From an uncultured Chlorobiaceae bacterium (lineage in GTDB: Bacteria > Bacteroidota > Chlorobiia > Chlorobiales > Chlorobiaceae), in assembly GCA_903869365.1 (NCBI GenBank), contig CAIPYV010000119.1, forward strand, positions 1-49,038: a DNA stretch of 49,038 bases. The letters are read 5' to 3'. Within the stretch, counting starts at the first letter, position 1, and every line of letters starts with the position of its first letter. The position numbers and the translations under genes are program-made. Of the stretch, positions 1 to 10,304 are shown piece after piece. The notes under the pieces are model-generated. The model saw nothing but the letters and a program-made list of their open reading frames with translations. It made no database searches and was not told the origin of the DNA.

Positions 1-27
1 CCGTGAGGAGCTCAACATTTGCCTCCT

Positions 28-1245
<1,218 letters not shown>

Positions 1246-1360
1246 TTAACCATACTTTAAGGGAGTGTTGATTACTATTATTCGTGTGGCTATGGATTAC
1301 CAACTTTTGTGATCCTCATGCTGCTGATATGAACAATCATCCATAACAAGTGAGGTAATC

Positions 1361-1792
1361 ATGAAAAACTTATTCCGTTTTCTATCTATTGCGGTAATGG
1401 CTGTAATACTTTCCAGTAATGCCGCTTATGCACAGAACAACACCTGTCTGGCTCAAGGAGAATCAAACCTTAACGCCGGAAAAAACAAGGAAGCCATAGC
1501 AGAGTTCACCAAGGCCATTGAACAAAACCAGAAACTTGCCCCTGCTGACCTTTCAAAAGCTTATATCAATCGAGGAATTGCGTACCGCGCAACAGGTGAA
1601 ACCGAAGCGGCAAATATGGACTTTATTAAAGCTATCGAGATAGATCCAACCCCTATTGATGCTGTTGCTTTTAGCAATAGGGGGCTTGCAAAATCTGCAA
1701 TTGGAGATACACAAGGGGCAAAATCGGACTTTAAAAAGGCGGCATCACTTGGCGATATTTCTGCCACTCTATGGTTGAAAAATAACGCATAA
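1361..1792 (+). CDS. Secreted TPR-repeat protein
   Basis: This is a 143-residue protein with a clear signal peptide: a Lys-rich start, a hydrophobic core and likely cleavage after the AYA of NAAYAQ near residue 24. It is followed by about three tetratricopeptide repeats. The repeat pattern is visible in NAGKNKEAIAEFTKAIEQN, YINRGIAYRATGETEAANMD and FSNRGLAKSAIGDTQGAKSD. TPRs are protein-binding scaffolds, so a periplasmic partner-binding role is inferred and no specific function can be named. The start has a GAGG ribosome site 7 nt upstream. A possible weak promoter (TTGATT at 1268, 17-nt spacer, TATGGA at 1291) lies in the gap behind the katG remnant. It ends against a strong hairpin shared with the convergent gene. 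Confidence 0.85.
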   Translation: MKNLFRFLSIAVMAVILSSNAAYAQNNTCLAQGESNLNAGKNKEAIAEFTKAIEQNQKLAPADLSKAYINRGIAYRATGETEAANMDFIKAIEIDPTPIDAVAFSNRGLAKSAIGDTQGAKSDFKKAASLGDISATLWLKNNA

Positions 1793-1797
1793 ACGTT

Positions 1798-1835
1798 AAG
1801 AGGCCGTCCGATACCTCTCGATCAGACGGCCTCTT
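1798..1835. terminator. Bidirectional intrinsic terminator
   Basis: A perfect 11-bp stem (AAGAGGCCGTC at 1798-1808 pairing with GACGGCCTCTT at 1825-1835) with a 16-nt loop sits between the convergent TPR gene and the outer-membrane protein gene. T-rich sequence follows on the plus strand; on the minus strand the tail is AT-rich. It can serve both genes. Confidence 0.75.
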
Positions 1836-1856
1836 ACTTCACACACCTTCATTGAT

Positions 1857-2573
1857 TTATATACCGACTCTCAGACCAAGAACAATACTATTGCTGATGA
1901 TGCTGAAATCCTTGAGAGTAACCTGGCTTGTAGCGATACTGCCGACTTTCCCAGTTGCAAAATAACGATATCGGGCATCAAGTTTTATCGTTTTACTGAG
2001 AGGAACCGCAAAACCTGCACCAATCTGATAAGCTAATGAGGTTGCCTGTGCATTAGAAGAAGAACCTGAATATTGCAAATTACTTGCCGGTGCATTGATA
2101 TCATTAAAACTGATTGAAGCACAGCCAACACCTGCAGTGATATATGGATCAAGAGCACCACCATGGACATCGTAATAACCATTGGCAAGAATTGATATCA
2201 CAGAAACATTTCCTTCTAAATCAGTCACTGTCGATGATGGCAAGAATGAACCGGCAGATGAAATCCCTTTTGTAATATTTTTAACATTGGTACGTTGGTA
2301 GCCAACTTCACCTTCCATGCGATAGGATCCACAATCAGAACCGATAGCACCATAAAGTGTCAGGCCTGAATCAGCAAACGCTAATCGATTGTTATTTGTT
2401 GTTTGAAAAAACATCGGCAAACCATAGGTCGATGTGGAATAGGTATCTGTTATATTGTTCACCCATCCAATACCTATATCTCCACTGATATAATTTTTAG
2501 CTGCTGATGCGGTTCTGGCTGCTGCCAATAATCCTGCAACGAGGAACACCATTACTACCATTGTTTTTTTCAT
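1857..2573 (-). CDS. Outer-membrane beta-barrel protein
   Basis: This is a 238-residue protein with a signal peptide (MKKTMVVMVFLVAGLLAAA, cleavage after TASA near residue 24). The mature sequence is rich in Gly, Ser, Thr, Asn and Tyr and shows alternating hydrophobic strands such as YISGDIGIGWVN, LTLYGAIGSD and LDARYRYFATG. It ends in a strand, IVLGLRVGI. This is the pattern of the eight-stranded outer-membrane barrel family (OmpW/opacity-like surface antigens). The loop YDVHGGALDPYITAGVGCAS is typical of that family. The role is probably structural or adhesive; no transport substrate can be deduced. No clear partner lies alongside, and the gene is divergent from nothing and convergent with the TPR gene. 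Confidence 0.75.
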   Translation of the reverse strand: MKKTMVVMVFLVAGLLAAARTASAAKNYISGDIGIGWVNNITDTYSTSTYGLPMFFQTTNNNRLAFADSGLTLYGAIGSDCGSYRMEGEVGYQRTNVKNITKGISSAGSFLPSSTVTDLEGNVSVISILANGYYDVHGGALDPYITAGVGCASISFNDINAPASNLQYSGSSSNAQATSLAYQIGAGFAVPLSKTIKLDARYRYFATGKVGSIATSQVTLKDFSIISNSIVLGLRVGI

Positions 2574-2694
2574 TTCATCTCCATGGTAATTTTTTGAAAA
2601 AAATGAAATTTACTGTATATGAAACGTAAATGTCCGTTATAAAGTTTCAATATTCACTTATACTCGGGCAATTGCCGCCTAAGGTGGCTTGGCC

Positions 2695-3306
2695 TCAGTG
2701 ACCGCTGATTTTGCTCGTCTTCTTTTTTTTGGTGCTCGATTCTTTTGCTGCGTGGGGAGCGGACGAATCAGGATCATCGGATTCAAGCAGAGGAGCATCA
2801 ATATCTTCGTCAAGCTCTTCTTCATCGAGTTCAACGTCAAGTTCCTCATGCAGGTCAGCAGGGATATTCGGTATGGCTATGGCTTCACGCTTGAGCAGTT
2901 CATCGATAATGTCATCAGCGTGCGGTATCTTTTTCGCGCGTGCAGGTCTTTTACCTTTCACATCCGGAGCGATAAGGGTCAAAATCTCATAGACGGATGA
3001 ATAGAGATAGAGCTGCTTGTCGAGTTCCTGGAGTTTCAGCAGCTCCTTGATGGCCTTGCAAAGCGCTACAAAAATAACCACACCACCACATTTATTGGCG
3101 CATTCCTGAGCAAAACGAATGGAGGTGATTACCGAGGCATCTATGGATTTGACATCGGAAAAATCGATGATCAGGTTTTTACTCTCCTCCTTGGCAAGCA
3201 GATCCGCTACTGCTGAGTTACATGCTTCTTCATGACGAAAGTCAAAAGTAACTTCTTCGATTTTCAGGACGGTTAACTCTCTACGGATGGTAACTGATGA
3301 TTTCAT
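2695..3306 (-). CDS. STAS-domain protein with acidic and lysine-rich tail
   Basis: This stand-alone STAS protein (anti-sigma-factor-antagonist fold) has 203 residues when started at the ATG at 3306. The longer frame to 3396 begins with an unconvincing hydrophobic extension. Residues about 8-112 carry the fold, with the hallmark loop NLIIDFSDVKSIDASVITSI. The position usually read as Asp-Ser-Ser is Asp-Ala-Ser (56-58), so the phosphorylatable Ser may be shifted or lost. After residue 115 comes a low-complexity tail: an acidic block rich in Glu/Asp and Leu (about 151-182), then a Lys block STKKKKTSK near the C-terminus. No anti-sigma kinase or phosphatase is adjacent, so the partner is unknown. 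Regulation by protein-protein contact is inferred from the fold. Confidence 0.7.
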   Translation of the reverse strand: MKSSVTIRRELTVLKIEEVTFDFRHEEACNSAVADLLAKEESKNLIIDFSDVKSIDASVITSIRFAQECANKCGGVVIFVALCKAIKELLKLQELDKQLYLYSSVYEILTLIAPDVKGKRPARAKKIPHADDIIDELLKREAIAIPNIPADLHEELDVELDEEELDEDIDAPLLESDDPDSSAPHAAKESSTKKKKTSKISGH

Positions 3307-3380
3307 GAATATTGCGGTATCAAAATGGATGTAGAGACAAATTTGCTGGATATATAATGAAACTTTACACACAAACAATA

Positions 3381-3403
3381 AACCCCGGATCATCACCGGG
3401 GTT
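3381..3403 (-). terminator. Intrinsic terminator downstream of glyA
   Basis: A perfect 8-bp stem (AACCCCGG / CCGGGGTT) encloses a 7-nt loop that reads ATCATCA on the plus strand. It lies about 40 nt past the glyA stop in the direction of glyA transcription. The downstream tail is T-rich but interrupted. Confidence 0.65.
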
Positions 3404-3444
3404 CCTGTGTTTCACTTGCAATCATTTACTGTCTCTCACCGGCC

Positions 3445-4761
3445 TCACGCACAGTATCCTTCAAGTGTATGGCGGAGGCAAAGCTCTCTTATTTCCTTTC
3501 TGACGGCTTGGCATACCTCTGCTGAATCCGACTTTTCAGCTGATAAAATAACCCTGTCGATAAGCTCAGCGATAGACTTGCTATCCACTTCGTTCATACC
3601 TCGAGTGGTCATGGCCGGAGTACCGATGCGAATGCCGCTTGTAACAAAAGGCGACTTATCGTCAAAAGGAACCATGTTCTTGTTGACGGTAATGCCTGCT
3701 GCGTGGAGAAGGTTCTCGGCCACTTTTCCTGTAACGTTTTTGTTGCGCAAGTCGAGAAGCATAAGATGGTTTTTGGTGCCACCGCTTACAATATTGTAAC
3801 CAAGATGAGTAAAGGTTTCAGCCATTGTAGCGGCATTTTTTATGACTTGAGCCGCATACTCCCTGAACTCAGGCTGGAGAGCCTCACCAAATGCAACCGC
3901 TTTGCCGGCAATAATATGCATGAGTGGACCGCCTTGTATACCAGGCATCACTTCTGCATCCATAACCTCAGACATCATTTTCAGACGTGAACCGGTTTTG
4001 GTCTTGATGGTAATACCCATAGGATTTTCAAAGTCGGTGCCCATCATAATCATACCGCCCCTCGGACCGCGAAGGGTCTTGTGCGTGGTGGTGGTTACAA
4101 AATGACAATGGGGCATTGGGTCGCCCAGAAAACCAGCAGCAATCAGTCCGGCAGGATGCGCAATATCGGCCATCAGAAAGGCTCCGACCTTATCGGCAAT
4201 CGCTCTGAACGCCTTGACATCAAATCCCTGAGAATAGGCACTGGCTCCGCAGATAATCAGTTTAGGCCGTACCTGAAGGGCGAGTTCCTCAACCTTGTTC
4301 ATATCGATGATGCCGGTCTCACGATCAACACCATAAGAGTGAGCGTCAAACATCTGACCGGAAAAATTAACCGAACTACCATGGGTTAAATGTCCGCCAT
4401 GCGACAAATCAAGCCCCATAATACGATCACCCGGCTTCAAGACCGAAAAGAGAACCGCCATGTTCGCGCTTGAACCCGAATGCGGCTGCACATTGACATA
4501 GTCGCATCGGAACAGTTTTTTAGCTCGGTCACGGGCGAGATTTTCAGCTACATCGACATATTCGCAACCGCCATAATAACGCTTGCCGGGATAGCCCTCT
4601 GCATATTTATTGGTCATGACCGACCCGCAGGCCTGCATAACCGCACGACTGGTGAAATTTTCCGAAGCAATCAGCTCCAAAGTTTCATTCTGTCTTGTTG
4701 TCTCGTTGGCAAGAGCCTCAAAGACTTCCTTATCCTGCCGTTGAAGGATGTCAGTATCCAT
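3445..4761 (-). CDS. glyA: Serine hydroxymethyltransferase
   Basis: This PLP enzyme interconverts serine plus tetrahydrofolate with glycine plus 5,10-methylene-tetrahydrofolate, the main one-carbon source for purines, thymidylate and methionine. At 438 residues it is of normal length. Visible hallmarks are the N-terminal [14 protein letters not shown] and [15 protein letters not shown] segments, the cofactor region [12 protein letters not shown], the Asp-Ile-Ala-His motif ([10 protein letters not shown]), and the PLP lysine K228 in [14 protein letters not shown]. The start lies 36 nt after ribBA on the same strand, so a ribBA-glyA transcript is likely, ending at the hairpin at 3381-3403. The glycine-cleavage genes gcvH and gcvPA lie elsewhere in the window (30.9-32.7 kb). 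Confidence 0.97.
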   Translation of the reverse strand: MDTDILQRQDKEVFEALANETTRQNETLELIASENFTSRAVMQACGSVMTNKYAEGYPGKRYYGGCEYVDVAENLARDRAKKLFRCDYVNVQPHSGSSANMAVLFSVLKPGDRIMGLDLSHGGHLTHGSSVNFSGQMFDAHSYGVDRETGIIDMNKVEELALQVRPKLIICGASAYSQGFDVKAFRAIADKVGAFLMADIAHPAGLIAAGFLGDPMPHCHFVTTTTHKTLRGPRGGMIMMGTDFENPMGITIKTKTGSRLKMMSEVMDAEVMPGIQGGPLMHIIAGKAVAFGEALQPEFREYAAQVIKNAATMAETFTHLGYNIVSGGTKNHLMLLDLRNKNVTGKVAENLLHAAGITVNKNMVPFDDKSPFVTSGIRIGTPAMTTRGMNEVDSKSIAELIDRVILSAEKSDSAEVCQAVRKEIRELCLRHTLEGYCA

Positions 4762-4797
4762 CGAAGTCTCAGTCCTTTTCCTGACGGAAATTTACGG

Positions 4798-6042
4798 TTA
4801 TTGAAGTGTGATTGTTTTATCAGTACCACATGAACAACCTATCATATGACCCATCTTGTCACGTTTTGTATCCAGATATCCCTGATTCATCGGATTAGGA
4901 GCCATCTCAAGTGAAATGCGCTCGACAATCTCGAGACCATACCCTTCCAGACCGACCACTTTTTTGGGATTGTTGGTCATGAGTTTCATTTTTCTTACAC
5001 CAAGATCCTTAAGAATTTGAGCACCGATACCATAATCCCGCAGATCAGCCTTGAAACCAAGTTTTTCATTGGCTTCAACGGTATCAAACCCTTCATCCTG
5101 AAGGTTATAAGCTTTCAGTTTGTTGATCAGACCAATACCCCGACCTTCCTGCATGAGATAAATCAATACCCCACGCCCTTCATTTTCAATCATCGTCAGC
5201 GCAGATGCAAGCTGGTTGCCGCAATCGCAACGCAGAGAAGCAAAGGTATCTCCAGTGGCACACTGCGAGTGAACCCTGACAAGAACAGGCTCATCAGTCG
5301 TAACATCCCCTTTGATAATAGCGATATGGTTCTGCTGGTCGGTAAACGATTCATAGGCAATCAACCTGAACTCTCCGTAAATAGTCGGAAGCCTCGATTC
5401 AACCGCACGGTGCACAAGTTTGTTGCGCTGCATCTGATAGGCAACAAGTTCCTTGATGGTGATAAGCTTCAACCCGAATTTCGCCTTCAGCTTGATAAGT
5501 TCCGGAAGTCTGGCCATACTGCCATCGTCATGCAGAATTTCACAGAGCAACCCGACAGGACTGCAGCCAGCAAGACGGGCAAGATCAACAGCAGCTTCGG
5601 TGTGCCCCACACGTCTGAGGACGCCGCCATCCATGGCCCGAAGAGGAAAAATATGACCGGGACGGGAAAAGTTGTCCGCCTTGGAAGCAGGATCACCAAG
5701 CATCTTGATAGTAGTGGCCCGATCAAAGACTGAAATACCGGTAGTGACTCCTTCGGCGAGCGCATCAACAGAAACGGTAAAATTTGTTTCGTGCTGGGAG
5801 GTATTTCTCTGAACCATCGGATCAAGCTGAAGTTCTTTTGCCCGTTCCATGGTAATCGCCACGCAAAGCAGACCTCGGGCCTCCTTTGTAATAAAATTCA
5901 CCATTTCGGTGGTTACCTGGTCTGCAGCACCAATAAAATCGCCCTCATCTTCACGATCCTCATCATCGATGACAATAACCAGTTTACCCTGCCGAATATC
6001 TTCAATGGCAGCTTCAATAGTATCGAAATTCTTTTTATCCAT
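4798..6042 (-). CDS. ribBA: Bifunctional DHBP synthase / GTP cyclohydrolase II
   Basis: This fusion enzyme of 414 residues supplies both entry substrates of riboflavin synthesis. The N-terminal RibB half (about 1-205) converts ribulose-5-phosphate to 3,4-dihydroxy-2-butanone-4-phosphate; it shows the acidic loop [16 protein letters not shown] and [10 protein letters not shown]...[10 protein letters not shown]. The C-terminal RibA half opens the GTP imidazole ring; it shows the zinc-binding cysteines in [18 protein letters not shown], the catalytic stretch [13 protein letters not shown] and TNNPKK. The order RibB-RibA is the usual one. The 236-nt upstream gap contains no recognisable FMN riboswitch core. 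It is probably cotranscribed with glyA downstream. Confidence 0.97.
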   Translation of the reverse strand: MDKKNFDTIEAAIEDIRQGKLVIVIDDEDREDEGDFIGAADQVTTEMVNFITKEARGLLCVAITMERAKELQLDPMVQRNTSQHETNFTVSVDALAEGVTTGISVFDRATTIKMLGDPASKADNFSRPGHIFPLRAMDGGVLRRVGHTEAAVDLARLAGCSPVGLLCEILHDDGSMARLPELIKLKAKFGLKLITIKELVAYQMQRNKLVHRAVESRLPTIYGEFRLIAYESFTDQQNHIAIIKGDVTTDEPVLVRVHSQCATGDTFASLRCDCGNQLASALTMIENEGRGVLIYLMQEGRGIGLINKLKAYNLQDEGFDTVEANEKLGFKADLRDYGIGAQILKDLGVRKMKLMTNNPKKVVGLEGYGLEIVERISLEMAPNPMNQGYLDTKRDKMGHMIGCSCGTDKTITLQ

Positions 6043-6171
6043 TCACGTTATTACACCTGTTTTCGACAGAGAGAAAGAGACAGAACACAAAAACAGTGTA
6101 ATGTAAAAAAAATCCTGAACCATTTGCAGAGAGGAAAAAAAGAAGAGGAGAGAGGTCGGCAACCGCCTGCT

Positions 6172-6199
6172 TTGAGAAGCATAAGCATTTTTGTATAAT
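6172..6199 (+). promoter_or_regulatory. Sigma-70-type promoter for the carB C-terminal half
   Basis: TTGAGA (6172-6177), a 16-nt spacer and a perfect TATAAT (6194-6199) point toward the carB gene that starts at 6279. Transcription would begin near 6206, leaving a leader of about 70 nt. No competing gene lies between. Confidence 0.6.
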
Positions 6200-6278
6200 G
6201 CACCGGTTTTTTATACAGGGGTGAATTGTTACCTTTATACTGCTATATCATGAAGCTTCTTAAAACTATAGAGATTGC

Positions 6279-8135
6279 ATGACCATTAAAGCTTCCGACC
6301 TGACACAGGAGATTATTGACCTATCCCGAAAATTCCCGAAAGAGAGGCTGCTGCATGCCAAACAAAACGGGTTTTCCGATTTTCAGCTTGCCAATATTTT
6401 TAATACAACAGAACCATCTATACGAGCGCTCAGAAAACATTACGGTGTTGAATCAGTCTTCAAAACCGTTGATACCTGCGCCGCGGAATTTGATGCAAAA
6501 ACACCTTACCACTACTCGACATACGAAGAGGAGAATGAATCTGTTTCCTCAAACCTGAAAAAAGTCATTATTCTCGGTGGAGGCCCAAACCGGATCGGTC
6601 AGGGCATCGAGTTTGACTATTGCTGTGTCCAGGCAGTTTTCGCCCTTAAAGAGGCCGGTTATGAAACCATCATGGTCAACTGTAACCCTGAAACTGTTTC
6701 AACTGACTACGATATAGCCGATAAACTCTACTTTGAACCACTCACGTTTGAGGATACCATTCGCATCATCGAACACGAAAACCCTCTTGGTGTTATTGTA
6801 AGCTTTGGTGGTCAGACACCCCTTAAGCTCTCCGCAAAACTTCATGAAGCCGGTGTAACCATCCTCGGTACATCATCCAAAGGCATTGACCTGGCCGAAG
6901 ACCGTAAAAAATTCGGTGCACTGCTTGAAGAGCTGGATATTCCCCATCCTGAATACGGAACTGCAATCAGCTTTGAGGAAGCCAAGGTAATCACGAAGAG
7001 AATTGGCTACCCTGCCCTGGTCCGCCCAAGCTATGTTCTTGGGGGGCGGGCAATGAAAATCGTCTACAATGACGACTCACTGAAAGAGTATGTCGATCAA
7101 GCTCTTTTCATTACCGAAAAATATCCCCTCCTGATTGACCGTTTTCTGGAAACTGCCGTTGAATTCGACATTGATGCCATCGCCGATTCAACTGACTGCG
7201 TTATCAGCGGCATCATGCAGCATGTTGAAGCTGCAGGGATTCACAGCGGCGACTCCACATCCATTCTGCCCTATCACAACATCAGCCAGAATGTCATAGC
7301 AACAATGAAGGCGTATACCCGAATCTTGGCGGCAAACCTGAAGGTTGTGGGACTGATGAACATACAATATGCCGTGCAGAACGAGAGTGTCTATGTCATT
7401 GAGGTCAATCCAAGAGCCAGCCGGACAGTTCCTTTTGTCGGCAAGGCAACCGCAATACCCGTTGTAAAGATCGCTACACGGGTCATGCTTGGTGAAAAAC
7501 TCAGCGATCTGCGTCAAGAGTATGATCTGAAAGATTGCGATGAACTCGGCATGAAACATCTTGCCATCAAGGAACCTGTCTTCCCGTTCTCTAAATTTGT
7601 AAAATCGGGCGTCTACCTTGGCCCTGAAATGCGCTCGACCGGTGAAGCGATGAGCCTTGCCGATGAGTTCCCTGAGGCTTTTGCCAAGGCTTATCAGGCG
7701 GCAAGCATGCAGCTCCCCCTTTCAGGAGCGGTTTTTATCAGTGTGAACGATCAGGATAAAAACGAGCGCATCCTTGCCATTGCAAAGGCACTCTACCGCA
7801 TGGACTTCGATTTGATTGCCACGGCAGGCACACATCAGTTTCTGATAGAGAACGGTATTGAATGTAAAAAAGTCTTCAAGGTTGGTGAGGATGGAAGACC
7901 TAACATCTTCGACATTATCAAGCACGGCAAGATCAACTTTGTCATCAACACACCAAGAGGTGAAAAAGCTCTGCACGATGAAGAAGCAATCGGTGCGGCA
8001 TCAGTACTGAGCAATGTGCCGTTTGTCACCACCATCGAGGCCGCAGAGGCTTCAGTACAGGCAATAAATTGTATCCGACGACAGGAATTCGGTGTTAAAA
8101 GTTTACAGGAATACGCTTCCTATCGAGACAAATAA
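6279..8135 (+). CDS. carB: Carbamoyl-phosphate synthase large subunit, C-terminal half (split carB)
   Basis: This 618-residue protein matches only the second half of a normal CarB of about 1,070 residues. In order it carries the oligomerisation region (about 1-90), the second Rossmann/ATP-grasp unit that phosphorylates carbamate (KKVIILGGGPNRIGQGIEFD from about 93, then LVRPSYVLGGRAM and VIEVNPRASRTVPFVGKA), and the C-terminal MGS-like allosteric domain (LPLSGAVFISVNDQDKNER... to the end). The split is real rather than a broken frame: the gene starts cleanly with ATG behind its own promoter, and nothing upstream encodes the first half. Split carB genes are known in several deep-branching lineages, including green sulfur bacteria. 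The N-terminal partner and carA must lie elsewhere. It feeds arginine and pyrimidine synthesis. Confidence 0.92.
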   Translation: MTIKASDLTQEIIDLSRKFPKERLLHAKQNGFSDFQLANIFNTTEPSIRALRKHYGVESVFKTVDTCAAEFDAKTPYHYSTYEEENESVSSNLKKVIILGGGPNRIGQGIEFDYCCVQAVFALKEAGYETIMVNCNPETVSTDYDIADKLYFEPLTFEDTIRIIEHENPLGVIVSFGGQTPLKLSAKLHEAGVTILGTSSKGIDLAEDRKKFGALLEELDIPHPEYGTAISFEEAKVITKRIGYPALVRPSYVLGGRAMKIVYNDDSLKEYVDQALFITEKYPLLIDRFLETAVEFDIDAIADSTDCVISGIMQHVEAAGIHSGDSTSILPYHNISQNVIATMKAYTRILAANLKVVGLMNIQYAVQNESVYVIEVNPRASRTVPFVGKATAIPVVKIATRVMLGEKLSDLRQEYDLKDCDELGMKHLAIKEPVFPFSKFVKSGVYLGPEMRSTGEAMSLADEFPEAFAKAYQAASMQLPLSGAVFISVNDQDKNERILAIAKALYRMDFDLIATAGTHQFLIENGIECKKVFKVGEDGRPNIFDIIKHGKINFVINTPRGEKALHDEEAIGAASVLSNVPFVTTIEAAEASVQAINCIRRQEFGVKSLQEYASYRDK

Positions 8136-8159
8136 GGGTCTAAATTAAATGGATTGACC

Positions 8160-8639
8160 ATGACTGAAACACTGCAAAAACATCTTGACGAGTCAATAAA
8201 GCTGGAATTGAGCCTTGCGAAACTCTACTCCCTTTTTCATGACAGTTTTTTTGAGGATGAGGATTTCTGGTGGGAACTGACAATGGAGGAACAAGGACAT
8301 GCTTCGCTGCTTCAGCAGGAGAAAAAACAACCGCAGCCTCTTGAATTTTTTCCGGACAACCTGCTCTCAACCGATCTGCAATCCCTGATCGATACAAACA
8401 AAAAAATTGCAGAGCTGATCAGTAGATATTCGGAAACACCTCCATCAAAAGCCGAAGCCTTGCAAGTTGCGCTCGATCTTGAACTTGCTGCAGGTGAATC
8501 TCATTTTCAGCAGTTTCTTGACAGTCCGACGAATTCTTTTTCCGCAAATATTTTCAAACAGCTCAATCAGGAAGACTGTGATCACGCTGAAAGAATTCGC
8601 AGCTACATGAAAGAAAACACAGAGAATAAGAGAAACTAA
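8160..8639 (+). CDS. Rubrerythrin-like / ferritin-like diiron protein
   Basis: This is a 159-residue all-helical protein. The ATG at 8160 is preferred; a TTG two codons earlier is also in frame, and neither has a good ribosome site. The four-helix diiron pattern is visible: E16 in helix A (IKLELSLAKLY), E44 and H47 in helix B (MEEQGHASLL), E108 and H115 in helix C (DLELAAGESHF), and E138/D139 with H142 in helix D (EDCDHAERI). This is the ligand layout of the ferritin/rubrerythrin superfamily. It lacks the rubredoxin domain of true rubrerythrin. It sits between carB and ferritin, so a role in iron or peroxide handling is inferred; the exact reaction is unknown. Confidence 0.65.
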   Translation: MTETLQKHLDESIKLELSLAKLYSLFHDSFFEDEDFWWELTMEEQGHASLLQQEKKQPQPLEFFPDNLLSTDLQSLIDTNKKIAELISRYSETPPSKAEALQVALDLELAAGESHFQQFLDSPTNSFSANIFKQLNQEDCDHAERIRSYMKENTENKRN

Positions 8640-8709
8640 TACCACTCTCTCCGCGTTTACTTGTGAATAGATTAAAGGATCATAACCTCAAAGTGCAGGA
8701 GAAATTGCC

Positions 8710-9204
8710 ATGCTGAGCAAGACGCTACAAAAAGCATTCAACGATCAGATCAATCATGAACTCTCTTCGTCATATCTTTACCTTTCAATGGCGGCTTACG
8801 CTGAATCACAGAACCTTCCTGGTTTTGCAAGCTGGCTGAAAATCCAGACCAAAGAGGAGTCGGGACATGCCATGAAACTTTATAAATTTATCAACGAGAG
8901 AGGTGGACGTGTTGAGCTTCAAAAAATCGAGCAACCTCCTCTGGAATTCAAATCGCCTACTGCACTCTTCGAAGATGTTCTTAAACACGAACGGAGAATA
9001 ACCGCACTCATCAATAAGCTCTATGAATTAGCCCTGGATGAGAAAGATTATTCCGCACAAGTGCTTCTTCATGAATTTATCGGCGAACAAGTAGAGGAAG
9101 AGGCTACAGCCTCAGCAATCCTGGAAACTCTGAAAATGGCCGGTGAGAAAGGACATGCACTGATCATGATGGATCGCCAGCTCGCCCGCCGAGGCCAGAA
9201 CTGA
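8710..9204 (+). CDS. ftnA: Ferritin (bacterial non-haem type)
   Basis: This 164-residue iron-storage subunit is expected to assemble into a 24-mer that oxidises Fe(II) and stores ferric mineral. All the ferroxidase residues fall at the same numbers as in E. coli FtnA: E17, E50, H53, E94, Q127 and E130. The sequence lacks a haem-binding Met environment typical of bacterioferritin. The start has a good AGGAG ribosome site 7 nt upstream. It follows a ferritin-like diiron gene by 70 nt and ends at a very strong inverted repeat. No clear Fur box was seen in the gap before it. Confidence 0.95.
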   Translation: MLSKTLQKAFNDQINHELSSSYLYLSMAAYAESQNLPGFASWLKIQTKEESGHAMKLYKFINERGGRVELQKIEQPPLEFKSPTALFEDVLKHERRITALINKLYELALDEKDYSAQVLLHEFIGEQVEEEATASAILETLKMAGEKGHALIMMDRQLARRGQN

Positions 9205-9221
9205 GAATCAATAATTATTGC

Positions 9222-9276
9222 AGTTAAAGAGAATATGATTGTACTCTTAAGGCAGTCATATTCTCTTTAACTTTTT
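9222..9276. terminator. Strong 17-bp inverted-repeat terminator at the ferritin end
   Basis: A perfect 17-bp stem (9222-9238 with 9256-9272) with a 17-nt loop is followed by a T run (9272-9276). It terminates the ferritin transcript. Its right arm overlaps the last codons and the stop codon of the convergent metallophosphoesterase gene (stop at 9267-9269). Confidence 0.85.
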
Positions 9277-10142
9277 ATGGACAGGGTAACAAACCTCTGG
9301 ATACAGCTTTCCTGACCATCGATGACTAATTCACTGTAACAGAGCGGATTGTACCGAAAACTTCCCCCATTAATAAAGGTTATATCCTTAACCTCGTATG
9401 ATTGAAAACGGTGAAAATGACCATGCAGCACCAGCTTTGCATTGATTACCTTCATGACTTCAAGAAACTCATCACGGTTTTTCAACTCCATAGTCCAGTC
9501 GAAAGCAAGGTCAATCGGAGAATCAGTACCATAGACTTTGTAAGCATGATGGCAAAGCCCGATAACAAAACAATCTTCCAAAGATGACAGAACCGGTTCA
9601 ACGCTCAGAGCTCGCAGTTGGCCGTTACTGATATAACCTCTGGCTCCAAGGGGATTATCAGCAGGATACCATGGATAAACCGAGTTCAGAGCTGCAATTG
9701 CAATCTTGACCGATGCATAGTTTATAATCTTGAGAAATGGAAATGCCTGATTTCCCTGATCATCACCAGTAATCAATTCTTGAAAAAATTGGCAAAACTC
9801 AACAATCCTGCGTTCAAAGGCCTTATTTCTTAACTGCTGCAGTGGATTCAGCGCATTATAAAATCGCATCTCCTCTTCAAGAAGAATCAGATCATGATTT
9901 CCTGGAATAAGAGTTGTCTTATCCCAGTGGTAGAACCCATGACTCTCCAGTTTTTTTCTGATAATTATCCAGTCCGCGGATGAAGCACTGTTGCTGAGAT
10001 CTCCAGAAATAACAAGATGATCATACCCCGCTGTATTGAAATGGTCAAACAAACGGGAAAGGCAGTCAAGCTGCCTACGATCTTGCATACCGGAAATATG
10101 GAGATCCGATATATGCGCTATTTTTACATCACCTGTAATCAA
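9267..10142 (-). CDS. Calcineurin-like metallophosphoesterase
   Basis: This 291-residue protein of the binuclear metallophosphoesterase fold has the metal-ligand motifs in the correct order: D-x-H in AHISDLHISG (near residue 13), GDLSNS, GNHDLILLEEE, the single His in LCHHAY, and GHFHRF near the C-terminus. These specify a phosphatase or phosphodiesterase of unknown substrate; a cyclic-nucleotide (CpdA-like) or UDP-sugar role is possible but not shown. The only available start in the frame is TTG at 10142, because a stop lies three codons upstream and the first motif begins at residue 9. Its 3' end is buried in the ferritin terminator. Confidence 0.85.
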   Translation of the reverse strand: MITGDVKIAHISDLHISGMQDRRQLDCLSRLFDHFNTAGYDHLVISGDLSNSASSADWIIIRKKLESHGFYHWDKTTLIPGNHDLILLEEEMRFYNALNPLQQLRNKAFERRIVEFCQFFQELITGDDQGNQAFPFLKIINYASVKIAIAALNSVYPWYPADNPLGARGYISNGQLRALSVEPVLSSLEDCFVIGLCHHAYKVYGTDSPIDLAFDWTMELKNRDEFLEVMKVINAKLVLHGHFHRFQSYEVKDITFINGGSFRYNPLCYSELVIDGQESCIQRFVTLSIKS

Positions 10143-10304
10143 ATTATTTCAAACTTGCGGTTTTCAATTCTAAAACTGTAAATTGGGCATTATTTTTAAT
10201 CATCTTGCACAAATTCATCGGATATGAAGAAGATGCTTTTCGTAGCCAAGATACAGCCTTTCATCAACCTGCGATAGTTAAGCAATCATTATCCCTTTCA
10301 AATT

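Noticed and set aside
6043-6278. FMN riboswitch before ribBA
   Set aside because: The minus strand of this gap lacks the conserved riboswitch core segments; it instead holds a promoter facing carB.
6279-8135. Truncated carB pseudogene
   Set aside because: The frame is intact with its own promoter and start and has complete C-terminal half domains; split carB is known in related lineages.
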